A DNA stretch of 64,000 nucleotides from an uncultured Cohaesibacter sp. (GCF_963662805.1 NZ_OY759877.1:62001-126000), one strand, 5' to 3'. Numbered from the stretch's first letter, positions 18,598 to 27,711 are shown. Notes: generated by a model from the letters alone, not told the origin. Made by a program: numbers and translations.

Positions 18598-19296
18598 TCA
18601 GGCAAAGGGGATGGGATGGGAGAGCGTGATGCCATCAAGGGTGATGTCGCAGGCATAGACAAGGGCTTCCACGCCGCGTTTGCGTGCTTCGTCAAAGGCG
18701 GCTGCATAGTCGGGGTCGATGTCTGCGGCAAAGGAAAAGCGGTCCGTGTCCGTGCGCTGGACGAGATAGAGCATGACGGCCCGATGTCCTTCGGCAACCA
18801 TGTCGCCGAGTTCGACAAGATGCTTGGCACCTCGCTTGGTCACCGAGTCGGGGAACTCGGCCAGACCGGGCTCGCGCAGCAGATGGACATTCTTCACCTC
18901 GACATAGCAGTCGGGCAGGTCCCCGCCGCTGAGCAGCAAATCGATGCGGCTGTTCTTGCCATATTTGACTTCGCGGCGCAGGGACGGGTAGGCGGCGAGC
19001 TCTGTCACCTTGCCCGCCAGAATGGCTTCCTCAACAATGCGGTTGGGGTGGGCGGTGTTGATGCCGATCATTGCGCCGTCGAGCTCCAGCAGCTCCCAGC
19101 TATAGGCGAGCTTGCGCTTGGGATTGTCCGATTTTGACAGCCAGACCGTCACACCGGGCTCCTTGAGGCCCATCATGGAGCCGGGGTTGGCGCAATGGGC
19201 GGTGATCACGCTGCCATCCTCCAGCTTGATGTCGGCCAGAAAGCGCTTGTATCGCTGGATCAGGGTTCCTCGGATCAGGGGGGCGTCGAATTGCAT
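18598..19296 (-). CDS. sfsA: SfsA family DNA/RNA nuclease
   Basis: The 232-residue protein starts MQFDAPLIRGTLIQRYKRFLADIKLEDG, a conserved SfsA opening, which decides for the ATG at 19296. Further landmarks are THCANPGSM-type HCANPGSM, GINTAHPNRIVEEA, the nuclease-like RIDLLLSGGD...CYVEVKNVHLL and VTKRGAKHL. First described as a sugar-fermentation stimulator, the family has since been shown to have nuclease activity in E. coli. It precedes map on the same strand with a 138-bp gap. Confidence 0.95.
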   Translation of the reverse strand: MQFDAPLIRGTLIQRYKRFLADIKLEDGSVITAHCANPGSMMGLKEPGVTVWLSKSDNPKRKLAYSWELLELDGAMIGINTAHPNRIVEEAILAGKVTELAAYPSLRREVKYGKNSRIDLLLSGGDLPDCYVEVKNVHLLREPGLAEFPDSVTKRGAKHLVELGDMVAEGHRAVMLYLVQRTDTDRFSFAADIDPDYAAAFDEARKRGVEALVYACDITLDGITLSHPIPFA

Positions 19297-19593
19297 GGCG
19301 GGTCTTTGACTGTTCGAAGGGTGGGATGAGACAAGATTAAGTATCCTCTCCTCGTCTTTCAAATGGAAAGTCGCCTTATTGTTCGCTTTGCAAGGAAGCA
19401 GGGATGCACGGAATTAGCATGACGGATGTGCCATCTTCTTGTTAAGAGTAGGATTATCGTTCCGCAGTCCACTTGAGCCGACCCCGACCATGGCGTAAAG
19501 CCAAGGCATTCTTTCAGGCTTCTCTCAGCGCGACCGTTTGGAGCGAAGAGACCGCTGGTCATATGATGCCAGCGACAAGGATGAGAAAAGACG

Positions 19594-20352
19594 ATGAACG
19601 CAAATTTGATAACCGCAGCGGTGCTGGTGATCGGGGACGAGATTCTCTCGGGCCGTACCAAAGACAAGAATGTCGGCTTCATTGCCGACTATCTGACGCA
19701 GGTGGGTATCGATCTCAAGGAAGTGCGCATTGTCTCCGATGACATGGATGCCATCGTCGAGGCGGTCAATGACCTGAGGGCGCGCTGGACCTATGTTTTC
19801 ACCACCGGTGGCATCGGGCCAACCCATGATGACATCACCGCCGACGCCATCGCAGCAGCCTTCGGGGTCGGGATCGACCACGATCCACGCGCCATGGCCA
19901 TCCTTGAAGAGCATTACGCCAAGATGGAAGGGGCCGAGTTCAACGAGGCGCGCAAACGCATGGCGCGGATCCCGTTCACCGCAGATCTGATCAAGAACAA
20001 GGTTTCCAGCGCTCCGGGCTTCCGGCTCGAGAATGTGCATGTGATGGCTGGGGTTCCTTCGGTGATGCAGGCGATGATGGACGAGATCATTCCGACGCTG
20101 AAGACCAACAGCCAGATCGAGAGCGAGACCGTCGACACCGGTCTTGGCGAGGGTTTGGTGGCCGGAGCCCTGTCCGATCTGCAAAAGGCGCATCCGCTGG
20201 TGGTGATCGGCTCCTATCCGTATATCAAGGACGAGATCTTTGCCACCAACATCGTTCTGCGCAGCCGGGACAAGGCGGCGCTGAAGGCCGCTGTTGATGC
20301 CGTTCATGCGCTGGTCGCCGACCTCAAGGGGCAGAAGCAGGCCCAGTTCTAG
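19594..20352 (+). CDS. CinA-type molybdopterin-binding domain protein
   Basis: The 252-residue protein consists of the MoCF/CinA N-terminal domain: AAVLVIGDEILSGRTKDKNVGFIADYL and YVFTTGGIGPTHDDITADAIAAAFG. It lacks the C-terminal nicotinamide-mononucleotide deamidase domain of full CinA. Short proteins like this are common in Alphaproteobacteria; their reaction is not settled, and some relatives act as nucleotide pyrophosphatases. It is divergent from sfsA across about 300 bp without a recognisable gene. Confidence 0.92.
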   Translation: MNANLITAAVLVIGDEILSGRTKDKNVGFIADYLTQVGIDLKEVRIVSDDMDAIVEAVNDLRARWTYVFTTGGIGPTHDDITADAIAAAFGVGIDHDPRAMAILEEHYAKMEGAEFNEARKRMARIPFTADLIKNKVSSAPGFRLENVHVMAGVPSVMQAMMDEIIPTLKTNSQIESETVDTGLGEGLVAGALSDLQKAHPLVVIGSYPYIKDEIFATNIVLRSRDKAALKAAVDAVHALVADLKGQKQAQF

Positions 20353-20506
20353 ATATTTTGTGCGAAAAGGCAGCAGCCCTTTGCCAAAAAACTTGATAAG
20401 TTGACCCATTGATTTGCGCGTCCTGACGGAACCGATGCTCTGTCATGACGCGTCTGGAAGCGGCCCTCGGGGGCCAGACGTGATCGAAATCGAGAAGGAA
20501 AAGAAA

Positions 20507-21013
20507 ATGGCTGAGGCTTCTTCCAATGCCTTTCCCGTCTATTGGGAACAGTTTCATCGGGATTGTCGCGCCCTTGCATGGCGTCTCAAGGGTGTGTCTG
20601 AATGGAAGGCAATCGTCTGCATCACCCGTGGCGGTCTGGTGCCCGCTGCGATCATCGCCCGCGAGCTCGGGGTGCGCATGATCGATACGGTCTGTGTTGC
20701 CTCCTATCATGATTATGAAAGTCAGGGTGACATGCAGGTTCTGAAGCCAATCGATTCTTCTGTGATCGATGTCGAAGGTGGTCAGGGCGAGGGCGTGCTG
20801 ATCATTGACGACCTGGTGGATACCGGCAAGACGGCACAGGTGGTTCGCGCCATGTTGCCGAAGGCTCATTTTGCCACGGTCTATGCCAAGCCGATGGGGC
20901 GGCCACTGGTAGACACCTTTGTGACGGAAGTGTCTCAGGACACATGGATCTATTTCCCGTGGGATATGGGCCTGCAGTTCCAGGCTCCCATTGCCAAGGG
21001 ACCGGTGGGCTAG
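20507..21013 (+). CDS. gpt: Xanthine phosphoribosyltransferase
   Basis: The 168-residue protein matches the Gpt-type purine salvage enzyme that converts xanthine and guanine plus PRPP to nucleotides. The PRPP-binding motif is GVLIIDDLVDTGKTAQVVR, with ITRGGLVPAAIIARELG upstream and YFPWDMGLQF near the end. I chose the ATG at 20507, preceded by AGAAGGAAAAG; a longer in-frame start at 20414 adds unconserved residues. It is followed by a terminator and tRNA-Leu. In the same direction as the CinA-type gene, 154 bp downstream. Confidence 0.93.
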   Translation: MAEASSNAFPVYWEQFHRDCRALAWRLKGVSEWKAIVCITRGGLVPAAIIARELGVRMIDTVCVASYHDYESQGDMQVLKPIDSSVIDVEGGQGEGVLIIDDLVDTGKTAQVVRAMLPKAHFATVYAKPMGRPLVDTFVTEVSQDTWIYFPWDMGLQFQAPIAKGPVG

Positions 21014-21042
21014 GGCCTTGCTGACCCCATCCGAGCTATCGA

Positions 21043-21075
21043 ACGGGCAGTTTCCTCAAGGAACTGTCCGTTTTT
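21043..21075 (+). terminator. Rho-independent terminator after gpt
   Basis: The hairpin CGGGCAGTTTCC-TCAA-GGAACTGTCCG, with one imperfect pair, is followed by five T residues. It lies 30 bases after the gpt stop and before the tRNA gene. Confidence 0.85.
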
Positions 21076-21165
21076 GTTTGTCAGATCGGGGTGCTTTGTG
21101 GATGGCCAGAACAGCATTGCTTGCAATTGTTCCTTGCGGGCTTTAGCAATGATCGCACCATCTTC

Positions 21166-21251
21166 GCGGGCATGGCGGAATTGGTAGACGCAAGGGACTT
21201 AAAATCCCTCGATCCTAGATCGTCCGGGTTCGATTCCCGGTGCCCGCACCA
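21166..21251 (+). tRNA. tRNA-Leu (anticodon UAA), CCA encoded
   Basis: The acceptor stem pairs GCGGGCA with TGCCCGC. The D arm contains GGTAGACGC, and the anticodon stem AGGGA/TCCCT encloses the loop CTTAAAA, so the anticodon is TAA, reading UUA. A long variable arm (CGATCCTAGATCG) marks a class II tRNA, as expected for leucine. The T arm CCGGG-TTCGATT-CCCGG is perfect. A73 and CCA are in the DNA. Positions 21166-21248 are the body and 21249-21251 the CCA. Confidence 0.98.
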
Positions 21252-21264
21252 GTCCTTCGGGCTG

Positions 21265-22173
21265 TCAGTTTAGCAACAGATTTTGCTTTTTCAGCAGCTC
21301 CTGCAGCCAGTCGATGAAGACGCGCAAGCGGAGCGACTGGTTGCGTCGGCTGTGATAGATGAAGGACAGCTGCACGGGCGCGGCGCGATAGCCCGGTAAC
21401 ACTTCGACGAGCCGCCCTTCTGCGATATCCCTCTGTACGCTGTGTTCGGGCACCTGAATGAGGCCGAGACCGCTGAGTGCTGCGGCGAAATAGGCTTCAG
21501 AATTGTCGACACAAATGCGGCTGTTCATCGAGATAGAAGCTGCCCTGTCCCCGTCCATATAATCCCACTCGGCAACTGGCGCGGGCATATGCTGGGCGTA
21601 ATTAACCAGCCAGTGCTCGGTGAGGTCGTCCGGCGTCTGGGGCATGCCGTGTTCTGCGACATAGCCGGTGCTGGCGACCGTGATAGTTGCCATGTCGCCC
21701 AGCCGCCGGCAAATGAGGTCGGAATTCTCAAGCTCGGCGAGGCGGACAACGCCGTCGACACCCTCCGCCATGAGGTCGATCAGCCGATCTGTTGCGCTGA
21801 GATCAAGGGTGATGTTGGGATAGCGGCGGAAGAAATCCGGCAGAGACGGGATGACGTTGAGGCGAGCGAGACGGATGGGCAGATCGATGCGCAAGGGGCC
21901 GCGAATGTCTTCGGGCTCTTGCCGGAACAGGTTTTCTGCCCGCTCCATGGTTTCGACCAGTTCCCTTGCTGTCTCAAGGAAGCGAAGGCCGTCCTGTGTC
22001 GGCTTGACCTGCCGGGTGGTGCGCTGGAACAGGCGGGTGCCGATCCTGTCCTCAAGGGTCTGGACGGTGGTCGAGATGGTTGATCTGGGCAGGCCGAGCA
22101 CCTCGGCGGCACGGGTAAAGTTGCCGCTTTCGACGATCTGAATGAACACCTGCATTTGCTGAATACGATCCAT
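21265..22173 (-). CDS. LysR-family transcriptional regulator
   Basis: The 302-residue protein has an N-terminal winged helix-turn-helix (about 1-60; VESGNFTRAAEVLGLPRSTISTTVQTLEDRIGTRLFQRTTR) and a C-terminal substrate-binding domain. It resembles the CrgA/AaeR-like group with IQQMQVFIQIVESGNF. It is divergent from an SDR oxidoreductase gene with 109 bp between them, the usual arrangement for a LysR regulator and its target. Effector unknown. Confidence 0.94.
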   Translation of the reverse strand: MDRIQQMQVFIQIVESGNFTRAAEVLGLPRSTISTTVQTLEDRIGTRLFQRTTRQVKPTQDGLRFLETARELVETMERAENLFRQEPEDIRGPLRIDLPIRLARLNVIPSLPDFFRRYPNITLDLSATDRLIDLMAEGVDGVVRLAELENSDLICRRLGDMATITVASTGYVAEHGMPQTPDDLTEHWLVNYAQHMPAPVAEWDYMDGDRAASISMNSRICVDNSEAYFAAALSGLGLIQVPEHSVQRDIAEGRLVEVLPGYRAAPVQLSFIYHSRRNQSLRLRVFIDWLQELLKKQNLLLN

Positions 22174-22282
22174 CGCTCATTGTTCGCATTTTTCGACATA
22201 TCCTGTCAATGATGCGCTATTTTTTCTGAATTCTCGTCATATTACCTTGTGCCATGACCCAATTACACACAACAGGGATTGA

Positions 22283-23041
22283 ATGATCATGACGATTGCA
22301 TTGGTAACAGGCGCCAGCCGCGGGCTGGGCAAGGATATGGCTCTCTCTCTTGCAGAGGCTGGAACGGATGTCGTTCTCACCTATCTTGGCAATGAGGCCA
22401 TGGCAGAAGATGTCGCAAGCGAAATCAGGGCCAAGGGTCGAAAGGCCGCTGTGCTTCGGCTCAATGTCGCCGATAGTTCGAGCTACCCGGCCTTTTTCGA
22501 GGCGCTCAAGAAGACGCTTGAGGCCGAGTTCGGGGCCACTCAGCTTGATTATCTCGTCAACAATGCCGGTGTTGGCATCCGAACCGGATTTGCGGATACG
22601 ACCGAGGAACAGTTCGACGAGATGGTCAACATCCACCTCAAGTCCGCTTTCTTCCTGACGCAGCGGGCCTTGCCGCTTCTTGCCGATGGGGGCGGGGTGG
22701 TGAATGTCTCCTCAGGGCTTGCCCGGTTCACATTCTCGGGGACCGACGCCTATGCCATCATGAAGGGTGGTGTCGAAGTGCTGACCCGCTATCAGGCCAA
22801 GGCGCTTGGGGCACGCGGGATCCGGGTGAATTGCCTTGCGCCGGGGGCCATCGAGACGGATTTTGGCGGCGGCAGTGTGAGGGACAATCCCGAAGCCAAC
22901 AAGTTCGTTGCCTCCCAGACGGCGCTCGGACGGGCCGGACGGCCTGATGACATCGGATCGGTGGTGGCCTTCCTCTGCTCGGATGCGAGCAAGTGGATCA
23001 ACGGGCAGCGGATTGAAGTCTCCGGCGGCATGTGCCTCTAG
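22283..23041 (+). CDS. SDR-family NAD(P)-dependent oxidoreductase
   Basis: The 252-residue short-chain dehydrogenase shows the cofactor motif TGASRGLGKD near the N-terminus, the NNAGVG structural motif, the catalytic Ser in VNVSSGLA, and YAIMKGG (Tyr-X3-Lys). The C-terminal WINGQRIEVSGGM is typical of classical SDRs. The exact substrate cannot be told. It faces away from a LysR gene that is likely to control it. A second in-frame ATG six bases in is an equally possible start. Confidence 0.93.
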   Translation: MIMTIALVTGASRGLGKDMALSLAEAGTDVVLTYLGNEAMAEDVASEIRAKGRKAAVLRLNVADSSSYPAFFEALKKTLEAEFGATQLDYLVNNAGVGIRTGFADTTEEQFDEMVNIHLKSAFFLTQRALPLLADGGGVVNVSSGLARFTFSGTDAYAIMKGGVEVLTRYQAKALGARGIRVNCLAPGAIETDFGGGSVRDNPEANKFVASQTALGRAGRPDDIGSVVAFLCSDASKWINGQRIEVSGGMCL

Positions 23042-23111
23042 GTTCCGTGCTTCGATAGCTTCGATATCGGGCGAAAAGGCGTGGCCGCATTGGCCACGTC
23101 AACCGAGCAGT

Positions 23112-23390
23112 CTATTTGCCCTTGCGGACGATTTTTGCACCAATGGTGAAGCCCAGATGGGACGATACCATCATGGCAAGAACGGCCAGAACCACGGACA
23201 GGGTGTAGAGACCTGCGCTCTGCTGGGAGAAGATACCCGAGTTCATGAACATGATCGCGCTGGCGGCCAAAAAGGCAGCAATGCTCGCCTGCCAGCGTTT
23301 TTTCAGGATCGTGCAGATGATGAAGTTGGCGATGCCAGGGGGGCTGAACATGGCCGCGATGATAAATCTCAGGATGGTCTCGAAATCCAT
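23112..23390 (-). CDS. Small integral membrane protein
   Basis: A 92-residue protein from MDFETILRFIIAAMF has three probable membrane helices (about 5-25, 30-50 and 57-80) and a basic tail (IGAKIVRKGK). Loop residues are few. It lies between convergent SDR and same-strand SLC13 genes, 156 bp after the latter. I do not recognise a named family. The earlier in-frame ATG at 23450 adds a non-hydrophobic stretch that looks non-coding. Confidence 0.65.
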   Translation of the reverse strand: MDFETILRFIIAAMFSPPGIANFIICTILKKRWQASIAAFLAASAIMFMNSGIFSQQSAGLYTLSVVLAVLAMMVSSHLGFTIGAKIVRKGK

Positions 23391-23546
23391 GGGTACGTCC
23401 GTTTGGGCGGGTCTTGAAAGTGCGCCGATCATGGACCGGGCGCCTTTCAATTGGAAGAGAAAACCGCCCCCGTTCCCACATCCTTGGGAAAACCGGCTGT
23501 CGGCCCATGGTGAGTTTCAAGCCGGTTCTCTCCAGATCCGTTGCAT

Positions 23547-25379
23547 TCAGAACGGCAGAACGATGGGGATCGCGATCGTGGAAATGATCAGGGCGATGAC
23601 CTGAAGCGGTACGCCGATGATGGCATAGTCGCGGAAGCGATAGTTGCCCGGCCCCATGACGAGAGTGTTGATGGGCGAGGCGACCGGTGTCGAGAAGGCG
23701 GTGGACGCGGCAATGGCGACGCTCATCAGAAGCGGCTCGGGATTGACGCCCATGATCTTGGCAACCTCAAAGGCCACCGGCGCAAGAAGGACTGCCGTTG
23801 CCGTGTTCGAGGTGAACTGGCTGAAGACCGAGGTCAGCAGGAAGAAGGAAATCAGCATCATGTAGGGCGAGTTGGAGCCATTGAGAGCCAGCATCTGGTC
23901 AACGATGAGGGCAAGTCCGCCAGTCTTGCTGAGTGCGGTTGCCATCGGGATCATGCCCGCAATGAGCACCAGACTGCGCCAGTTTATCGACGTGTAGGCC
24001 TTCTTGGGATCGACGCATTGGGTCACCACCATGGCGGTCGCCGCCAGAATGACAGCAAGAACACTCGGCACGATGCGAAAGATGATGAGGCACAGCATGA
24101 CCGCAAGAATGGCAATAGCATAGGGAGCCAGCTTGCGGCGTGGCAGGTAACTGTTGATCTCTTCGGGGAATGACAGCAGCAGGAAATCCTCCCGCGAGGC
24201 GCGCAGTTTCTGGATATCCCTCCATTCGCCCAGAACGAGAAGCTGGTCGCCGAACTCCATTCTGATGTTGCCGATGTTGCCTGCAATGGGGTGGCCGCGC
24301 CGCATGATGCCAACGACGCTCAGATTGTGCTTGGTGCGGAACCCTGCCCCGGAAATCGTGCGACCAACGAGCCGGGAACGCTGGGTGACGATGAGGTCGG
24401 CGATGCCGAGTTCGCGGGCGGAGAGATGGTGGCCTGCCTCGTTCATGTCGATGACTTTCATGCCGACAGCGGCGAGGGCCTCTTCGGTGAGGGGCTCTGC
24501 CATAACACCGTAGATCACGTCGCCTTCCTTGAAAGTGATCTCGGAGTGCATGAAGTTGACTTTCGGGGTCGAGGCGGTGTTTTCCCGGTCCTCGATGCCA
24601 AAGACGGTCAATCCTATCCTGCGGCGCAGCTTGACGCTGACCACGGTTTCGTCGATCAGGATCGACTCCTTTTGCAGTTCCAGCCGGACAATGTTGTCCT
24701 TGACGCCGTAGGCTGAAATCATGTCGTTCAGAGACCGGCGTTCCTGCCCCTTCTTCATGCTGCCCTTCTCATCGCGCAACATCTTGCGTCCATAAACGAG
24801 CATATAGACCACGGCAATTGCGAGGATGATGAGACCGATGGGGGTGAAGATGAAGAAGCTGAAGGGGGCATGGCCGAGTTTTTCCAGCTGGGCGCTTGCG
24901 ACAAGGTTGGGTGGCGTGCCGATGAGGGTCAGCATCCCGCCGATGAGCGCTCCATAGGCCAGCGGCATCAGCAGTTTTGATGGCGAGATGCCTGCCCTGG
25001 TGGCAAGGCGAATCGCAACGGGAATGAAGATTGCGCCCGATCCCGTCACACTCATGACAGAGGCGAGTGCCGCCACGGACAGCATCAGCAGCAGGATGAG
25101 CTTCCATTCTTCCTGTCCTGCAATCTGTACGATCTTGTCGCCCACTGCGTAGGAAATGCCGGTCTGGGCAAGGCCTTCCCCCACAATGAAGAGGCCTGCA
25201 ATCAGGATCACGACGGTGGAGCCGAAGCCGGCCACCGCTTCACTCGGGGTCAGGACGCCGGTCAGGCCCAGCGCCAGCATAACGCCGATGGCCACCAGAT
25301 CCAGTCTGACCTTGTCCGTCACAAAGAGGATGATTGATATTGCGAGGACAATAAAGGTGAAGACCATTTCCCAGGGCAT
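23547..25379 (-). CDS. SLC13-family (DASS) permease with central RCK_C/TrkA-C domains
   Basis: About 610 residues. N-terminal helices with VLTPSEAVAGFGSTVVILIAGLFIVGEGL and ALIGGMLTLIGTPPNLVAS are the first DASS repeat. Two TrkA-C-like soluble domains follow (about residues 210-370). The C-terminal helices repeat the motif as FTSNTATAVLLAPVAFE and SPINTLVMGPG. Such proteins are sodium-coupled anion carriers for sulfate, dicarboxylates or similar; the RCK_C type is often called a sulfate or unknown-anion permease. I used the ATG at 25379; an upstream ATG at 25418 is possible. Confidence 0.92.
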   Translation of the reverse strand: MPWEMVFTFIVLAISIILFVTDKVRLDLVAIGVMLALGLTGVLTPSEAVAGFGSTVVILIAGLFIVGEGLAQTGISYAVGDKIVQIAGQEEWKLILLLMLSVAALASVMSVTGSGAIFIPVAIRLATRAGISPSKLLMPLAYGALIGGMLTLIGTPPNLVASAQLEKLGHAPFSFFIFTPIGLIILAIAVVYMLVYGRKMLRDEKGSMKKGQERRSLNDMISAYGVKDNIVRLELQKESILIDETVVSVKLRRRIGLTVFGIEDRENTASTPKVNFMHSEITFKEGDVIYGVMAEPLTEEALAAVGMKVIDMNEAGHHLSARELGIADLIVTQRSRLVGRTISGAGFRTKHNLSVVGIMRRGHPIAGNIGNIRMEFGDQLLVLGEWRDIQKLRASREDFLLLSFPEEINSYLPRRKLAPYAIAILAVMLCLIIFRIVPSVLAVILAATAMVVTQCVDPKKAYTSINWRSLVLIAGMIPMATALSKTGGLALIVDQMLALNGSNSPYMMLISFFLLTSVFSQFTSNTATAVLLAPVAFEVAKIMGVNPEPLLMSVAIAASTAFSTPVASPINTLVMGPGNYRFRDYAIIGVPLQVIALIISTIAIPIVLPF

Positions 25380-25646
25380 GCCGGATCCGTTCGATTGGAG
25401 ATATTTGAGGTGATTCACATCACCGTTGCAGATGTTGCCGGGACCATAGCAGACCGCGCGGCTTTTTCAGCATGGCTCGGCAATAGCGGCTATGTCCCAG
25501 ACGCAGGGCTCTCTGGTGATATCGGAAATTATATAATATTTTCAGATAGATATATGTCTTTCTGTCCGGTCTTTCGATTTGCATGTCTGCTCCTTGCCAT
25601 GAGAAAGCATGTTGACAGTCTTTGTCTCGCGATCTGTGAGAAGGCA

Positions 25647-25680
25647 CAAAAAATCCTTCCTGACTGAGGTCAGGAAGGGT
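25647..25680 (-). terminator. Rho-independent terminator after the first BA14K gene
   Basis: On the minus strand CTTCCTGAC-CTCA-GTCAGGAAG forms a perfect 9-bp stem followed by ATTTTTTGTG. It is 29 bases past the BA14K stop at 25709. Confidence 0.88.
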
Positions 25681-25708
25681 GTTGTCTTGTTGGCTGACGG
25701 ACTTGCAC

Positions 25709-26122
25709 TCAGCGGCAGAATTGCTTGTGGCCGCTGTAGGTCGTGAAATAGCCGGTACGCGGATTGAAGGACCGGTATCTGCTGTGGCAATAATCATACC
25801 ACGCCGGAGACCAAGGTGCCGGACGACCGTAATGCACTGGAGCAGGACGCCGAGGCCGATAGTTGCCATGGCAGTGGCGTACGCCGTTGTGCGTGTGGCA
25901 ACCTTGCCAGTTGCCGCGGTGATAGTGGTTGCGTGGCTTGTGCCAGCGATTCTGGGACGCGCTGTAAAGCACCGCCGCCCCCACTGCGCCAGCGACAAGG
26001 CCAGCAACGAATGCCCCTTTTCGTCCGTTCGCGGCATGTGCATCACTGGTCGGAATGGTTATCGCTATTGCTGGCAGAATGGCCATCAGCAACGCGTAAA
26101 TATAAAGCTTTCTTGTGGTCAT
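25709..26122 (-). CDS. BA14K-family secreted protein (copy 1)
   Basis: The 137-residue protein from MTTRKLYIYALLMAILPAIAITIPTSDAHA has a signal peptide ending at AHA, a glycine/alanine-rich hydrophobic stretch (AFVAGLVAGAVGAAVLY) and a His/Pro/Arg-rich centre. It ends in the BA14K signature YCHSRYRSFNPRTGYFTTYSGHKQFCR. The family is named after a Brucella 14-kDa immunoreactive, lectin-like protein; its cellular role is poorly defined. This copy is longer than the others because of an extra NWQGCHTHNGVRHCHG segment. It is the most distal member of a leftward array. I see no ECF-type promoter before it. Confidence 0.9.
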   Translation of the reverse strand: MTTRKLYIYALLMAILPAIAITIPTSDAHAANGRKGAFVAGLVAGAVGAAVLYSASQNRWHKPRNHYHRGNWQGCHTHNGVRHCHGNYRPRRPAPVHYGRPAPWSPAWYDYCHSRYRSFNPRTGYFTTYSGHKQFCR

Positions 26123-26248
26123 GGTGTGCTCCTCGAGATCTCCCCAACGTCTTCCAGTCGCAGGCAATAGGCTAACGATACCGGCGGATCATGGCAGAAA
26201 TACGTATGTCAGGCCAGCGATAAATCGTCCATTCGTTTACCCGCATGC

Positions 26249-26283
26249 AAAAGGGCCACCCGCTCAATCAAGAGCTGGTGGCC
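26249..26283 (-). terminator. Rho-independent terminator after BA14K copy 2
   Basis: The minus-strand hairpin GGCCACCAGCTC / GAGCGGGTGGCC (one unpaired position) leads into CTTTTGC. It begins 25 bases past the stop at 26308. Confidence 0.75.
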
Positions 26284-26307
26284 TGGACCTTTGGCGTTCA
26301 GCCCTGA

Positions 26308-26676
26308 TTAGCGGCAGAAACGCTTGTGTCCACTATAGGTGGTGAAGTAGCCGGTGCGCGGGTTGAAAGACCGGTATTTGGAATGACAATAGCGATACCA
26401 TGCACGCGTCCATGGGCGTGGAGTCCCATAGTGGGGGGCACGATAGGGTCGGTAGTGCCGGCGAGGATAGTAGGGCCGATAGTGACGATGCGGATAGCCG
26501 CGCCAATGGACATTATGCGTCGCGATTGCTCCGACGGCAAGGCCTGTAACCGCGCCTGCCACGAATGCCGCATTGCGGCCTCCTGCGGCTTCTGCTTCAG
26601 CAGTTGGCAAGGTTACGGTCGCGGTTGCAGATAAACTGACCAGAATTGCAAGTGTTGCAATTGTCTTTGTAAACAT
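26308..26676 (-). CDS. BA14K-family secreted protein (copy 2)
   Basis: The 122-residue protein starts MFTKTIATLAILVSLSATATVTLP, a signal peptide closely like those of copies 3-5 (MFKKTIATFALVATLASAATVA). After AEAAGGRNAAFVAGAVTGLAVGAIA comes a Tyr/Arg/His-rich stretch (HRHYRPYYPRRHYRPYRAP) and the end motif YCHSKYRSFNPRTGYFTTYSGHKRFCR. The two terminal-domain cysteines are conserved. It has its own terminator. No GAACC-N16-CGAC element was found upstream, unlike copies 3-5. Confidence 0.92.
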   Translation of the reverse strand: MFTKTIATLAILVSLSATATVTLPTAEAEAAGGRNAAFVAGAVTGLAVGAIATHNVHWRGYPHRHYRPYYPRRHYRPYRAPHYGTPRPWTRAWYRYCHSKYRSFNPRTGYFTTYSGHKRFCR

Positions 26677-26832
26677 AATCTCTCTCCGATAATTCTGTTT
26701 TCTCTGTGCTCTTTCCTTCCAGATCTGACACCCACCTTAGAACAACATTACCAACTGTTCAGAATAAGGCCGAAGGAAGGGGATTTAATCACTTATACGT
26801 GATGGATGATCTTCTTGAGCTCTCCTTTGCTG

Positions 26833-27075
26833 TCAGGTGGGTTGAATTATGAGCCAGTCGGCGTCTTTCGGGTCGAACTCGTAAGCGCGCTTTAGGGCTG
26901 GTGAAGGAAGGATATGGTCGGGCGATTGCACGCCGACTTTCATGGTCGTGATGATGGAGGCTGCCTCTGCGGCCTTGCGGCCGCCTGAAAGGCATTTGGC
27001 GCTATCCGGGATGGAGAAGACAATCGCGGTGCTCAGCGAGGCTAGAAGGCCGATGGTGACGGTTGCCTTTCCCAT
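26833..27075 (-). CDS. Small putative secreted protein inside the BA14K array
   Basis: The 80-residue ORF starts MGKATVTIGLLASLSTAIVFSIPDSAKC, a plausible signal peptide, followed by GGRKAAEAASIITTMK, which echoes the GGRNAAFAIGAFTG segment of the BA14K proteins. The rest (SPDHILPSPALKRAYEFDPKDADWLI) lacks the cysteines and the YRSFNP motif. It may be a diverged or decayed BA14K copy, or an unrelated small gene. Same orientation and spacing as the array members. Moderate doubt remains that it is a gene. Confidence 0.45.
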   Translation of the reverse strand: MGKATVTIGLLASLSTAIVFSIPDSAKCLSGGRKAAEAASIITTMKVGVQSPDHILPSPALKRAYEFDPKDADWLIIQPT

Positions 27076-27235
27076 TGTGCTTTAACTCCTGTGTCCTGTT
27101 CCGGGTTCCATCCCTGCCATGGTGGCTGCGGGGCTGAGATTTGCTGTTTCTCTTAGGTCGCTCAGAGCAGCCCAATCGTTCATGGGAAAGGTCTGTACTG
27201 TTTAGAAAAATTTCAGTTTTCTGGCTGGCGTTCGG

Positions 27236-27269
27236 GCAAAAAAAAGCCGCCTCACGAGGAGGCGGCTTT
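27236..27269 (-). terminator. Rho-independent terminator after BA14K copy 3
   Basis: The 11-bp stem AAAGCCGCCTC / GAGGCGGCTTT (27243-27253 with 27259-27269) ends in eight T residues on the minus strand. The same hairpin is duplicated after copy 4. Confidence 0.92.
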
Positions 27270-27288
27270 CTTTTCCGGGAGGGGTCGC

Positions 27289-27621
27289 TCAGCGGCAGAA
27301 GTGAAGGCGACCATCATAGCCACGGAAATATCCGGTGTGCGGGTTGAAGGACCGGTAGCGGGAGGAGCAGTAGCTGTACCAGCCGGGGGTCCAGGGTGCC
27401 GGGCTGCCGTAGTAGACCGGGGCAGGGCGGTAGGGGCGATAGTGATGGCGCTGGTTAGCGTTGACTGCGATGGCGCCGACGGCAAGGCCGGTGAATGCAC
27501 CGATCGCGAAGGCTGCGTTGCGGCCACCTGCTGCTTCAGCTTCAGCGGTCGGCATGGCGACCGTGGCTGCGGAAGCGAGGGTTGCTACGAGGGCGAAGGT
27601 TGCGATGGTTTTCTTGAACAT
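27289..27621 (-). CDS. BA14K-family secreted protein (copy 3)
   Basis: The 110-residue protein has a signal peptide (MFKKTIATFALVATLASAA), an Ala/Gly-rich hydrophobic segment (GGRNAAFAIGAFTGLAVGAIAV), a short HRP-rich linker (NQRHHYRPYRPAPVYYG) and the BA14K end YCSSRYRSFNPHTGYFRGYDGRLHFCR. It is almost identical to copy 4, including flanks and terminator, pointing to a recent tandem duplication. A putative ECF promoter lies about 90-120 bases upstream. Probably periplasmic or surface-exposed after cleavage; function unknown. Confidence 0.93.
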   Translation of the reverse strand: MFKKTIATFALVATLASAATVAMPTAEAEAAGGRNAAFAIGAFTGLAVGAIAVNANQRHHYRPYRPAPVYYGSPAPWTPGWYSYCSSRYRSFNPHTGYFRGYDGRLHFCR

Positions 27622-27711
27622 GGGTTATCTCCGTAAGGTGTCTGTTGTGATTGGCTATGAAGGTCTTGGTGTCGCTTGATTGGTTGGCGTTGGTTTCTGC
27701 CGCCTATACTC

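Noticed and set aside
21166..21251. tRNA-Leu as an integration site for a mobile element
   Set aside because: No integrase, direct repeat of the tRNA 3' end or phage-like genes follow; the neighbours are ordinary chromosomal genes.
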